Source: an uncultured Corynebacterium sp. (GTDB taxonomy: Bacteria > Actinomycetota > Actinomycetes > Mycobacteriales > Mycobacteriaceae). From it: 34,514 bases of DNA. The DNA lies in assembly GCF_946222305.1 (NCBI RefSeq), contig NZ_CAMIHZ010000023.1, positions 1-34,514 on the forward strand, read 5' to 3'. Position 1 is the stretch's first letter; every line of letters begins with the position of its first letter. The notes below the pieces were generated by a model. The model saw only the letters and a program-made list of their open reading frames with translations, ran no database searches and had not been told where the DNA came from. Shown one piece after another: positions 28,186-34,514 of the stretch. Both the position numbers and the translations under genes were made by a program.

Positions 28186-29397
28186 TCACACTCCTTCGTT
28201 GTTGAATCTATCTAGCGCGCACGCACTCATATCTACTTCTACTGCTTTTGAGGCGGTTTCCAACGCGCCATTTGGCCCGTTCACCTCGCCAGTTTCGGTC
28301 AACCCGAGTACAGCGCCTACCTTAGCGCCCAAAGCGGACAACAAAATCCCGTGCCGGAAGTAACCATTGGAGACAACCACGTTTTGCCCGACCTTTCCCA
28401 GCAGCGGAAGATCATCCGGAGTCCCCGGTCGCGCACCCGCGAGGGCCTCGATGAACTCACACTCTTCCAGCCCGGGAACCACGCGAATCGCATCCCGCAA
28501 CAGGGTATACACCCCGTCCACGCTGGGACTTTGGCGATCATCCTCACGACTGGTGGCACCAACGGCAATCGTGCCGTCTGTCCGCGGAATCACATAAATC
28601 GGCCGATCCTCCACGAATCCCCGAATCACTCTATCCACCGGGGCGGGAAGGCCTTCGGGCACAGCCAAACGCACCAAATCTCCGCGCACTGGTCGTAGAG
28701 GCAGCTGAGGGGCCCCTTCCACCTCGTTGGCTCCTAAACCGTTGCACAGGTAGACAGTTCTTCCGACGCCCACCTTTTCCCCGCCACTCAGCATCACCCC
28801 AGCACACTTGTTGTCTTCGGATCCAGCTATCCCGTCAGACTCGAACACAAGCTCTGTGGCCGCTGCCGTGATCACAGTCACACCCGCAGTGGTTAACACA
28901 TCCACTGCAGCGGCGCAGAATAGCCGGGGATTGATCTGGTGATCGCCAGGTATCTCCACGGCACCCGATAATTGCGGAGACAATCCCGGTTCCAACCGGC
29001 GCGCTTGGCGCGTAGGAATCCGCTGGACATCCATCCCGTGATGCTTCTGGTGATCCATCAGCTCGGACAAATGCGTGGCATCCGCACGATCGGCCGCCAC
29101 TACCAACGTCGATTCCTCGCGGAAGCCCGTGGGCAAGTCAGTACGAGCATGCACGTATGCCACTAACTCCGGCCATAAATCTGCTGCTCGCACCATCAGT
29201 GGATACAGTTCTTCTTGGCCATATTGGACCTCCGCTACCGGTGCCAGCATCCCACCGGCAACCCACGAAGCACCACTGATCGGGGAAGGATCGACGATAG
29301 CGATATCGCGGGCAGATGAGCCCTGGCGAATCAGCTCGAGAGCTGTCGTAAGGCCAATGATCCCGGCGCCGACGAGCACGTGATCAAACGTCTTCAT
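28186..29397 (-). CDS. thiO: Glycine oxidase ThiO
   Basis: ThiO is the FAD enzyme that oxidises glycine to dehydroglycine for thiazole formation in aerobes. The FAD motif GAGIIGLTTALEL is at residues 10-22, followed by the conserved SGASWVAGGMLAP. Near the C-terminus, GARPGTPDDLPLLG and GYFRHGILLS carry the substrate-carboxylate arginines of the D-amino-acid oxidase family. I prefer ATG 29397 (403 residues) because AAAGGAG is about 11 nt upstream. An ATG at 29418 overlaps the thiE stop (ATGA) and could be used instead, adding seven residues. Confidence 0.94.
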   Translation of the reverse strand: MKTFDHVLVGAGIIGLTTALELIRQGSSARDIAIVDPSPISGASWVAGGMLAPVAEVQYGQEELYPLMVRAADLWPELVAYVHARTDLPTGFREESTLVVAADRADATHLSELMDHQKHHGMDVQRIPTRQARRLEPGLSPQLSGAVEIPGDHQINPRLFCAAAVDVLTTAGVTVITAAATELVFESDGIAGSEDNKCAGVMLSGGEKVGVGRTVYLCNGLGANEVEGAPQLPLRPVRGDLVRLAVPEGLPAPVDRVIRGFVEDRPIYVIPRTDGTIAVGATSREDDRQSPSVDGVYTLLRDAIRVVPGLEECEFIEALAGARPGTPDDLPLLGKVGQNVVVSNGYFRHGILLSALGAKVGAVLGLTETGEVNGPNGALETASKAVEVDMSACALDRFNNEGV

Positions 29398-29414
29398 GGA
29401 CGGTGGTGCTCCTT

Positions 29415-30137
29415 TCATTCGGCGTTTGTCGGCTCCGGCGCGGCGTCGGAATGAAAAGCTTTGGTGACCTGCCGAGCTACTGCAGCAGGGTCGTCGGCGT
29501 GCATGAAGCCACGAACAATGGCGACCCCGGCCACACCCGTGGCGGCCAAATCGGCAGCGTCCTCGGTGCGAACATCTCCGATGGCGACAACTGGCACGCG
29601 CGAAGCTTCAACCAGCGGTGGATAACCGGTTATGCCCAGCGGTTTGCGGCCGGATTTCTTAGTCGGAGTGGGGCGGAACGGGCCAGCGCCGATGTAGTCA
29701 ATAACATCGGCGTAGTCATTCGCGCCGTGAACGAGCTCCAGAGTGCCGGTGGTCAAACCGATGATCGCTTCTGGCCCCAACACGTCACGGGCCAACCGCG
29801 GATCCAAATCGTCCTGCCCAATGTGCACACCGTGAATATGGTGCGTGCCCATTAACGCCGCGGCCACATCCACACGATCATCGATCACGACCTTGGTGGT
29901 CGGGTTGACCTTCTGCACCGCGGCAGCCACCTTGGTCGCAAGCTCCGTGAGGGCTCGCACGGTGATCGGCTTACTGCGGATTTGGATGATTCCGGCTCCG
30001 CCTTCGGCTGCTTTGGTGGCGACGCCCACGATCTGCTCGACTTCGTCCGCATCCGGTGTGGCGGTGGGTTCGGTCACAGCTCGCCCAGTGACGAAGTAGC
30101 AGTTCAGGTACTGGTTGGTCTTATTTGTCTCGTACAA
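29415..30137 (-). CDS. thiE: Thiamine-phosphate synthase, probable TTG start
   Basis: ThiE couples the pyrimidine diphosphate and thiazole phosphate to thiamine phosphate. The TIM-barrel signatures are CYFVTGR, IIQIRSKP, VVIDDRVDVA, GVHIGQDDLD, DYIGAGPFRPTPTKK and AIGDVRTED. The frame stays open far into thiC, but those residues are antisense-like noise in another thiC frame. The family N-terminus begins about 12 residues before CYFVTG. There TTG 30137, with GAGGAA about 7 nt upstream, is the only good start, giving 240 residues and a 17-base overlap with thiC. A CTG nine codons later (MNCYFVTG) is a weaker alternative. Confidence 0.93.
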   Translation of the reverse strand: MYETNKTNQYLNCYFVTGRAVTEPTATPDADEVEQIVGVATKAAEGGAGIIQIRSKPITVRALTELATKVAAAVQKVNPTTKVVIDDRVDVAAALMGTHHIHGVHIGQDDLDPRLARDVLGPEAIIGLTTGTLELVHGANDYADVIDYIGAGPFRPTPTKKSGRKPLGITGYPPLVEASRVPVVAIGDVRTEDAADLAATGVAGVAIVRGFMHADDPAAVARQVTKAFHSDAAPEPTNAE

Positions 30138-31911
30138 CCGCGGATTCCTCGAGGTAAATCTGGCCACCCTGCTCCCGGAATTCCTCGGCCTTTTGCTCCA
30201 TGCCGTCTTCAGCGGCTTGTTCCACATCGGGATCCAACTGCTCGCCGAACGTCGGCATTCCCAGATCCGTACCCAGTTGATCCTTGAATGTATCGCGGAT
30301 GTCCTGGCTGATGCGCATGGAACAGAACTTCGGGCCACACATCGAGCAGAAGTGAGCGGTCTTGGCCGGCTCGGCGGGCAGGGTTTCATCGTGGTACGCC
30401 TGCGCGGTATCCGGATCTAGCGACAGCGCGAACTGGTCATGCCAGCGGAACTCGAAGCGCGCCTTACTCATCGCGTCGTCCCATTCCTGGGCGCCAGGGT
30501 GTCCCTTGGCAACGTCCGCTGCATGTGCAGCCACCTTGTAGGTGATCACGCCGGTCTTTACGTCGTCCTTATTCGGCAGACCCAGGTGTTCCTTCGGGGT
30601 GACGTAGCACAGCATCGCGGTGCCACCCATGGCAATATTCGCAGCACCAATGGCACTGGTGATGTGGTCATAACCCGGTGCGATGTCCGTCACAAGAGGT
30701 CCAAGCGTGTAGAACGGTGCACCGTTACACCAGTCCTGCTCCAGCTCATTGTTGACCTGAACCTTGTTCAGCGGCACGTGGCCAGGGCCTTCGACCATGA
30801 CCTGAACATCGTGCTCCCACGCACGGCGGGTCAATTCACCAATGGTCTTTAACTCCGCGAACTGGGCCTTGTCGTTCGCATCTGCAATGGAACCGGGGCG
30901 CAGACCGTCGCCCAGCGAGAACGCCACATCGTATTGGGCGAAAATCTCGCACAGTTCGTCGTAGTTTTCGTACAGGAAGCTTTCTTTGTGGTGCGCCAAG
31001 CACCAGCCCGCCATGATGGAACCACCACGGGAGACAATGCCCGTCACGCGGTTCGTTGTCAGTGGCACGAACGGCAAGCGAACACCGGCGTGAATCGTCA
31101 TATAGTCCACACCCTGTTCGCACTGTTCAATGACGGTGTCGCGGAAGATCTCCCACGTCAGATCTTCGGCCACACCGTCGACCTTCTCCAGAGCCTGATA
31201 GATCGGCACAGTACCGATCGGTACGGGGGAGTTGCGCAGAATCCATTCGCGCGTCGTGTGAATGTCGTTACCGGTGGAAAGATCCATCACGGTATCGGCA
31301 CCCCAACGGGTCGCCCAGCGCAACTTGTCGACTTCCTCTCGGATCGACGAGGTCACCGCCGAGTTGCCAATGTTGGCGTTGATCTTGGTCAGGAAGGCGT
31401 TGCCGATAATCATCGGCTCGCTTTCCGGGTGGTTCACGTTATTTGGAATGATGGCGCGGCCTGCAGCAACTTCGCTGCGCACCTTCTCGACATCGCAGTG
31501 CTCGCGCAGGGCAACGAATTCCATCTCTGGCGTGATGTCACCTCGCCGAGCGTAGTGCATCTGTGTCACCCGCTTGCCGTTTTTGGCGCGCAGTGGTTTG
31601 CGGGTCTGTCCCTTCCACTCATCACTCGCCGCCCCGCGCTTGGCTGCGCGGTTGCCATCGTCCAATAGGTTTCGACGCCGACCCTCGTAGTCCTCGACAT
31701 CGTCACGCCCTTGGATCCAGTCTGTCCGCAGGCCGGGGAGGCCTTCGGTGGGATCCGCCCACGGGCCGCGCGTGCGGTAGATCTTCAGTGGCTCGTTGGG
31801 GCCGGTAGGGGAATCATCTAACTGGATTTGAGTCTCTGGAACTTCCAATCCGTTTTCGCGGATGGGGGAGTAAGAGTGTTTGGGGTGGATTTCGGATGCG
31901 TATGCGTCCAT
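30121..31911 (-). CDS. thiC: Phosphomethylpyrimidine synthase
   Basis: ThiC is the radical SAM enzyme that rearranges aminoimidazole ribotide into the thiamine pyrimidine. The 4Fe-4S motif CxxCxxxxC is visible as CSMCGPKFC (C522, C525, C530). The N-terminal ThiC-associated region (PLKIYRTRGPWADP) and the barrel motifs GADTVMDLSTGNDIH and MVEGPGHVPLNK are complete. The start is ATG 31911 (MDAYASEIHPK) with GAAGGAG 11 nt upstream, giving 596 residues; the frame remains open through the riboswitch but that part is not coding. It is the first gene of the thi operon and is controlled by the TPP riboswitch directly upstream. Confidence 0.97.
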   Translation of the reverse strand: MDAYASEIHPKHSYSPIRENGLEVPETQIQLDDSPTGPNEPLKIYRTRGPWADPTEGLPGLRTDWIQGRDDVEDYEGRRRNLLDDGNRAAKRGAASDEWKGQTRKPLRAKNGKRVTQMHYARRGDITPEMEFVALREHCDVEKVRSEVAAGRAIIPNNVNHPESEPMIIGNAFLTKINANIGNSAVTSSIREEVDKLRWATRWGADTVMDLSTGNDIHTTREWILRNSPVPIGTVPIYQALEKVDGVAEDLTWEIFRDTVIEQCEQGVDYMTIHAGVRLPFVPLTTNRVTGIVSRGGSIMAGWCLAHHKESFLYENYDELCEIFAQYDVAFSLGDGLRPGSIADANDKAQFAELKTIGELTRRAWEHDVQVMVEGPGHVPLNKVQVNNELEQDWCNGAPFYTLGPLVTDIAPGYDHITSAIGAANIAMGGTAMLCYVTPKEHLGLPNKDDVKTGVITYKVAAHAADVAKGHPGAQEWDDAMSKARFEFRWHDQFALSLDPDTAQAYHDETLPAEPAKTAHFCSMCGPKFCSMRISQDIRDTFKDQLGTDLGMPTFGEQLDPDVEQAAEDGMEQKAEEFREQGGQIYLEESAVVRDK

Positions 31912-31930
31912 ACCGGAATCAGCTCCTTCA

Positions 31931-32045
31931 ACTTCCTTCGCTGGTGTTAACCAGACAGGTTCGGACGGTTCCCGCGCTCCCGATGGCCTTGCCATTTGGG
32001 ATGCGACGCGGATCTCAGCTCGCCTAATGCGAGCACCCGTGTGCG
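31931..32045 (-). promoter_or_regulatory. TPP (THI-box) riboswitch upstream of thiC
   Basis: On the minus strand the core is clear. CGGGTGCTCG and GGCGAGCTGAGAT form the pyrimidine-sensor side with its conserved CUGAGA. GAACCTGTCTGG, TTAACACCAG and CGAAGGAAG form the pyrophosphate-sensor side. The thiC ribosome-binding site (GAAGGAG) lies right at its 3' end, so thiamine pyrophosphate probably hides it and blocks translation. I could not pair a convincing P1 closing helix between the flanks (CACA before, AGTTG after), so P1 may be short or shifted. A TATGGT near 32061-32066 is a possible -10 for the operon. Confidence 0.93.
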
Positions 32046-32184
32046 GTCTTGTCCCACACCATAGCGAAGCGGATAACGGTGGGGCGACGGTTATTTCTTT
32101 ACTAGGGCAATGCGGGGGTATTCGGGCCGGGCTTCGTTCAAGTGCAATGGGCGACCTGAACTGCTGGGTGGCGGGGCGTCGGGC

Positions 32185-32190
32185 TAAAGT
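32185..32190 (+). promoter_or_regulatory. Predicted -10 element giving a leaderless mRNA (Trm112-family gene)
   Basis: TAAAGT ends 6 bases before ATG 32197 and no Shine-Dalgarno sequence is present, so transcription should begin at the start codon. The -35 region is weak. Confidence 0.5.
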
Positions 32191-32196
32191 AAAAGC

Positions 32197-32370
32197 ATGA
32201 TCGATCCGAAGCTTCTTGAGATCCTCGCTTGCCCGCAAGATAAGCAATCGCTGGAGGATCACGGTGACTATTTGGTCAACCCGCGCTTGGGGGTCGCTTA
32301 TCCGATCCAGGATGGCATCCCTGTCCTGCTGGTTGACGAGTCGGTGAAGTGGCCACTGACCAGCGCATAA
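32197..32370 (+). CDS. Trm112-family (UPF0434) small protein
   Basis: A 57-residue protein beginning MIDPKLLEILACPQDKQSL and continuing NPRLGVAYPIQDGIPVLL, the usual form of bacterial Trm112-like proteins. In eukaryotes Trm112 is an activating partner of methyltransferases; the bacterial role is largely unknown. Only one cysteine remains in the usual zinc-type CPxC motif (here ACPQD), so a full zinc site is not evident. It is divergent from thiC, probably leaderless, and 120 nt before tyrS. That 120-nt gap shows no confident promoter. Confidence 0.88.
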   Translation: MIDPKLLEILACPQDKQSLEDHGDYLVNPRLGVAYPIQDGIPVLLVDESVKWPLTSA

Positions 32371-32490
32371 GCTGACGATTGGACTCCGCGCCTGATGATT
32401 GAGATTTGCGTGGAGTAAGTAGCTAACATTTGCTGCCCGAATAGAAAATTTCTTTCCGAACTCTGTTCCCTTTTTTAGAGGTTGTTTGTA

Positions 32491-33789
32491 ATGACTGTGA
32501 ATGATTCCGCACGGACGAATTTGATTGACGAGTTGGAGTGGCGTGGTTTGCTGGCTCAATCCACTGAGCTGGAGGCACTGCGTGAGCAGTTGAATGAACC
32601 AACTGCGGTGTACGTGGGCTTTGACCCGACTGGCCCTTCACTGCATGCCGGTCACTTGGTGCCGTTGTTGCTGTTGCGCCGTTTCCAGCTAGCTGGTCAC
32701 AAGCCTTTCGCGTTGGCAGGCGGGGCAACGGGCATGATCGGTGATCCTCGCGACGTAGGAGAGCGCGGCATGCTCACTGAGGAGCAGGTGGCCGACAATC
32801 TGGAGCGCATCAAGGGCCAATTACGGGCTTTCTTGCGATTCGAAGGTGACGCTACGGCGGAAAACGTGCAGGGTGCCAAGCTGGTGAATAATGCCGACTG
32901 GACGCTGAAGATGTCGGTCATCGACTTCCTGCGGGACCTGGGCAAGAACTTTTCGCTCAATACGATGCTCTCTCGCGATACGGTGAAGCGACGTTTGGAA
33001 AACGATGGCATTTCTTACACCGAGTTTTCCTACATGTTGCTGCAGGCCAATGACTTCGTGAATTTGCGCCGGGAGCACGACGTGCGGGTTCAAGCCGGTG
33101 GCTCCGATCAGTGGGGTAATATTGTTTCCGGCGTGGACCTGAACCGTCGCCTCGATGGGGAAGCTGTTCATGGACTGACTGTGCCACTGGTAACGGATTC
33201 CGAGGGCAACAAGTTCGGCAAGTCCACTGGTGGTGGCAAGCTGTGGTTGGATCCGCAGATGACCAGCCCTTACAGCTGGTACCAGTACTTCTTCAACTCC
33301 GCGGATGCCGATGTGATTCGTTACCTGCGCTGGTTTACGTTCTTGGAGCGCGAGGAGATCGAGCGCTTGGAGGTCGAGGTCGCAGAGCGCCCATTCAAGC
33401 GTGAGGCTCAGCGGGTTCTGGCCCAGGAGATGACCAAACTGGTTCACGGTGAGGAGGTCGTGGCCAAGGTTGAGCTGGCGGCTCAGGCGCTGTTTGGTCG
33501 CGCGGAGTTGGCGGACCTGGACGAAGGTACTCTCGCTGCAGCTTTGCAGGAAACGGAGGTCGCTGACGTTTCCTCTGACGCCACGATCGTGGATCTGTTG
33601 GTTGCCACTGGGTTAGAAGCTTCGAAGGGAGCAGCTCGGCGTACCGTGAACGAGGGCGGTGCGTACGTCAACAACGCGCGCATCGAGGACGTGGAATGGG
33701 TCCCGAGTGCGGATAACTTGCTGCATGGCAGCTGGTTGGTTCTGCGTAAGGGCAAGAAGCGCTTCGCGGGAGCGAAGGTACAACCCTAG
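32491..33789 (+). CDS. tyrS: Tyrosine-tRNA ligase
   Basis: TyrS charges tRNA-Tyr. The 432-residue class I enzyme has the HIGH-type motif HAGH (52-55, in PTGPSLHAGHLVPL), the KMSKS-type motif KFGKS (from residue 241), the tyrosine-pocket QAGGSDQWGNI, and a C-terminal S4 RNA-binding domain (about 365-432, ASKGAARRTVNEGGAYVNN). I chose ATG 32491, with AGAGG 9 nt upstream; the TTG three codons earlier directly follows that site. The final codons AGAKVQP and the stop form the first copy of a 25-bp tandem array. Confidence 0.97.
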   Translation: MTVNDSARTNLIDELEWRGLLAQSTELEALREQLNEPTAVYVGFDPTGPSLHAGHLVPLLLLRRFQLAGHKPFALAGGATGMIGDPRDVGERGMLTEEQVADNLERIKGQLRAFLRFEGDATAENVQGAKLVNNADWTLKMSVIDFLRDLGKNFSLNTMLSRDTVKRRLENDGISYTEFSYMLLQANDFVNLRREHDVRVQAGGSDQWGNIVSGVDLNRRLDGEAVHGLTVPLVTDSEGNKFGKSTGGGKLWLDPQMTSPYSWYQYFFNSADADVIRYLRWFTFLEREEIERLEVEVAERPFKREAQRVLAQEMTKLVHGEEVVAKVELAAQALFGRAELADLDEGTLAAALQETEVADVSSDATIVDLLVATGLEASKGAARRTVNEGGAYVNNARIEDVEWVPSADNLLHGSWLVLRKGKKRFAGAKVQP

Positions 33790-33865
33790 CGCGGGAGCGA
33801 AGGTACAACGCTAGTGCGGGAGCGAAGGTACAACCCTAGCGCGGGAGCGAAGGTACAACGCTAGC
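33766..33865 (+). repeat. Four tandem copies of a 25-bp unit starting inside tyrS
   Basis: Units begin at 33766, 33791, 33816 and 33841. Each contains GCGGGAGCGAAGGTACAA followed by CCCTAGC or CGCTAGT/C. Copies 1 and 3 are identical, and copies 2 and 4 differ from each other at one base, so a 50-bp pair may have been duplicated. The first copy encodes the last seven residues and TAG of tyrS; later copies lie outside the gene. Copy 4 abuts the truncated permease pseudogene. It may vary in number between strains. Confidence 0.95.
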
Positions 33866-34475
33866 GGCTACTGCAACTGCCCCGTGCACGTCGTTTTTCG
33901 TAATCGTTTCTAGGAAGTATTGACCCATACCGCGCCACGCGAAGATTCGCTCCGACATGACCGCGCCGGTAAAGATGCCGGGAACCGAGAATGCCACGGA
34001 GGTTGCGACGGGGAATGATCGACGTGCGCAGAGCGTGTTTGCGAACTGCCTGGCCACGGGTGCGGTACGCACGTAGTCAGCACCGAGGTTGTCCAACAGC
34101 AGTGAACGCTGCATCATGTGATAGCCCGCGTACGAGATAATGACCATGGAAATAGTCGGCAGGGCTAGGTGTTGCAGGGTGTCAACCAACCTTGGGAAGA
34201 AACCGTGGACATCGGGGTCGGAGGCCCCGGTGACGAAGAAGATGTGCTTGCCAGATTCGGTCACCGACCTTGTATTGTCGCGAAGCCGTGTACACACCAA
34301 CCGCAACACCCAGGACGACTGAGATGATGGTCGCCAGCAGCAGGAGCTCGGCGGATACCCAGATGCGATAACCGATCTCGGAATTGACTAGCACACCCAC
34401 CGGCGACTCGCCCCAATTCCAATGGAAGAGGATGCCACTCAACCAGTTCCACCACCGCTCTGAGGTTACCCTCAA
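33866..34475 (-). pseudogene. Peptide/nickel-type ABC transporter permease (DppB/OppB-like), degraded
   Basis: Read on the minus strand, three frames together spell one DppB/OppB-type permease. The first part is RWWNWLSGILFHWNWG and LLLLATIISVVLGVAVGVY (frame A, 34475 to about 34275). A gap of missing residues and a frame change then lead to GKHIFFVTGASDPDV, HLALPTISMVIISYAGY and LGADYVRT (frame B). A shift near 34061 gives TRGQAVRKHALRTSIIP, and a second shift at a CCCC run (34010-34013) returns to VATSVAFSVPGIFTGA...NDVHGAVAVAA. Homology stops at the tyrS repeat, lacking about 35 C-terminal residues. The N-terminal third is also missing. It is not functional unless the frameshifts are sequence errors. 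Confidence 0.85.
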
Positions 34476-34514
34476 GTAGTGGACACCCTATTTGTACGGA
34501 TCTTGTGTCCGTAG
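34456..34514. other. Possible insertion-sequence edge at the right end
   Basis: Permease homology ends near 34475 and an in-frame stop lies just beyond it. The following bases read AGTAGTGGACACCC, which resembles terminal inverted repeats of some IS3-type elements, then an inverted repeat TACGGA-TCTTGTG-TCCGTA (34495-34513). The window ends before any transposase could be seen, so this is only a suggestion. Confidence 0.25.

Noticed and set aside
30138..30389. An N-terminal extension of thiE to ATG 30389
   Set aside because: Those 84 codons lie inside the conserved C-terminal part of thiC in another frame, and the ThiE family begins near residue 12 before CYFVTG. TTG 30137 with a good ribosome-binding site explains the start.
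25899..32045. The thiamine cluster as a horizontally acquired island
   Set aside because: Codon usage and composition look like the neighbours, there are no integrase, tRNA or repeat boundaries, and the riboswitch-controlled order is normal for actinobacteria.
31912..32559. An N-terminal extension of thiC through the riboswitch
   Set aside because: The open frame continues by chance through the TPP aptamer and the oppositely transcribed Trm112-family gene; ATG 31911 has a proper ribosome-binding site and the family N-terminus.

Overview
The window is a GC-rich actinobacterial chromosome segment, most probably from a Corynebacterium species. I infer this from the gene order (uvrB, usp, uvrA, infC-rpmI-rplT, a SpoU methyltransferase, pheST, argCJBDFRGH, tyrS) and from protein sequences such as IF3 and PheS. 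No database search was possible, so the species is not assigned. Almost all of it is conserved housekeeping DNA. No CRISPR array, tRNA, rRNA or complete mobile element was seen.

Region 1 (1-9849), DNA repair and an accessory minus-strand block. The 3' part of uvrB is followed by a universal stress protein gene. Three minus-strand genes then encode a metallo-beta-lactamase-fold hydrolase, a DoxX-type membrane protein with a lysine-rich tail, and a HelD-like RNA-polymerase-recycling ATPase coupled to the DoxX gene. A secreted-protein gene that looks damaged lies between usp and helD. uvrA runs divergently from the hydrolase, behind a possible LexA box.

Region 2 (9850-16906), translation. infC-rpmI-rplT has its own promoter and a leader of about 235 nt. 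infC starts at ATT, the rare codon through which IF3 is known to control itself, and part of the leader recurs just before rplT. A strong terminator ends this operon. A TM2-domain protein, a SpoU/TrmH-family RNA methyltransferase and pheS-pheT follow.

Region 3 (17041-25919), arginine biosynthesis. argC-argJ-argB-argD-argF-argR is followed by argG and argH. Operator-like palindromes lie before argC and argG, where the ArgR encoded here probably binds. A hairpin separates argH from the converging thiamine genes.

Region 4 (25926-32045), thiamine biosynthesis on the minus strand. A TPP riboswitch precedes thiC-thiE-thiO-thiS-thiG-thiF, with overlapping or very tightly spaced genes. These make the pyrimidine (ThiC) and thiazole (ThiO, S, G, F) moieties and join them (ThiE). 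ThiF carries a rhodanese domain and lacks the usual zinc cysteines.

Region 5 (32197-34514). A short Trm112-family gene and tyrS are followed by decaying DNA. The last codons of tyrS are repeated four times as a 25-bp unit. That array abuts a peptide-type ABC permease pseudogene truncated at both ends, with several frameshifts.

The least ordinary observations are the ATT start and duplicated leader motif of infC-rpmI-rplT, the tandem repeats over stop codons, genes that look leaderless, the DoxX/HelD pairing and the altered ThiF. I found no convincing wholly new system.
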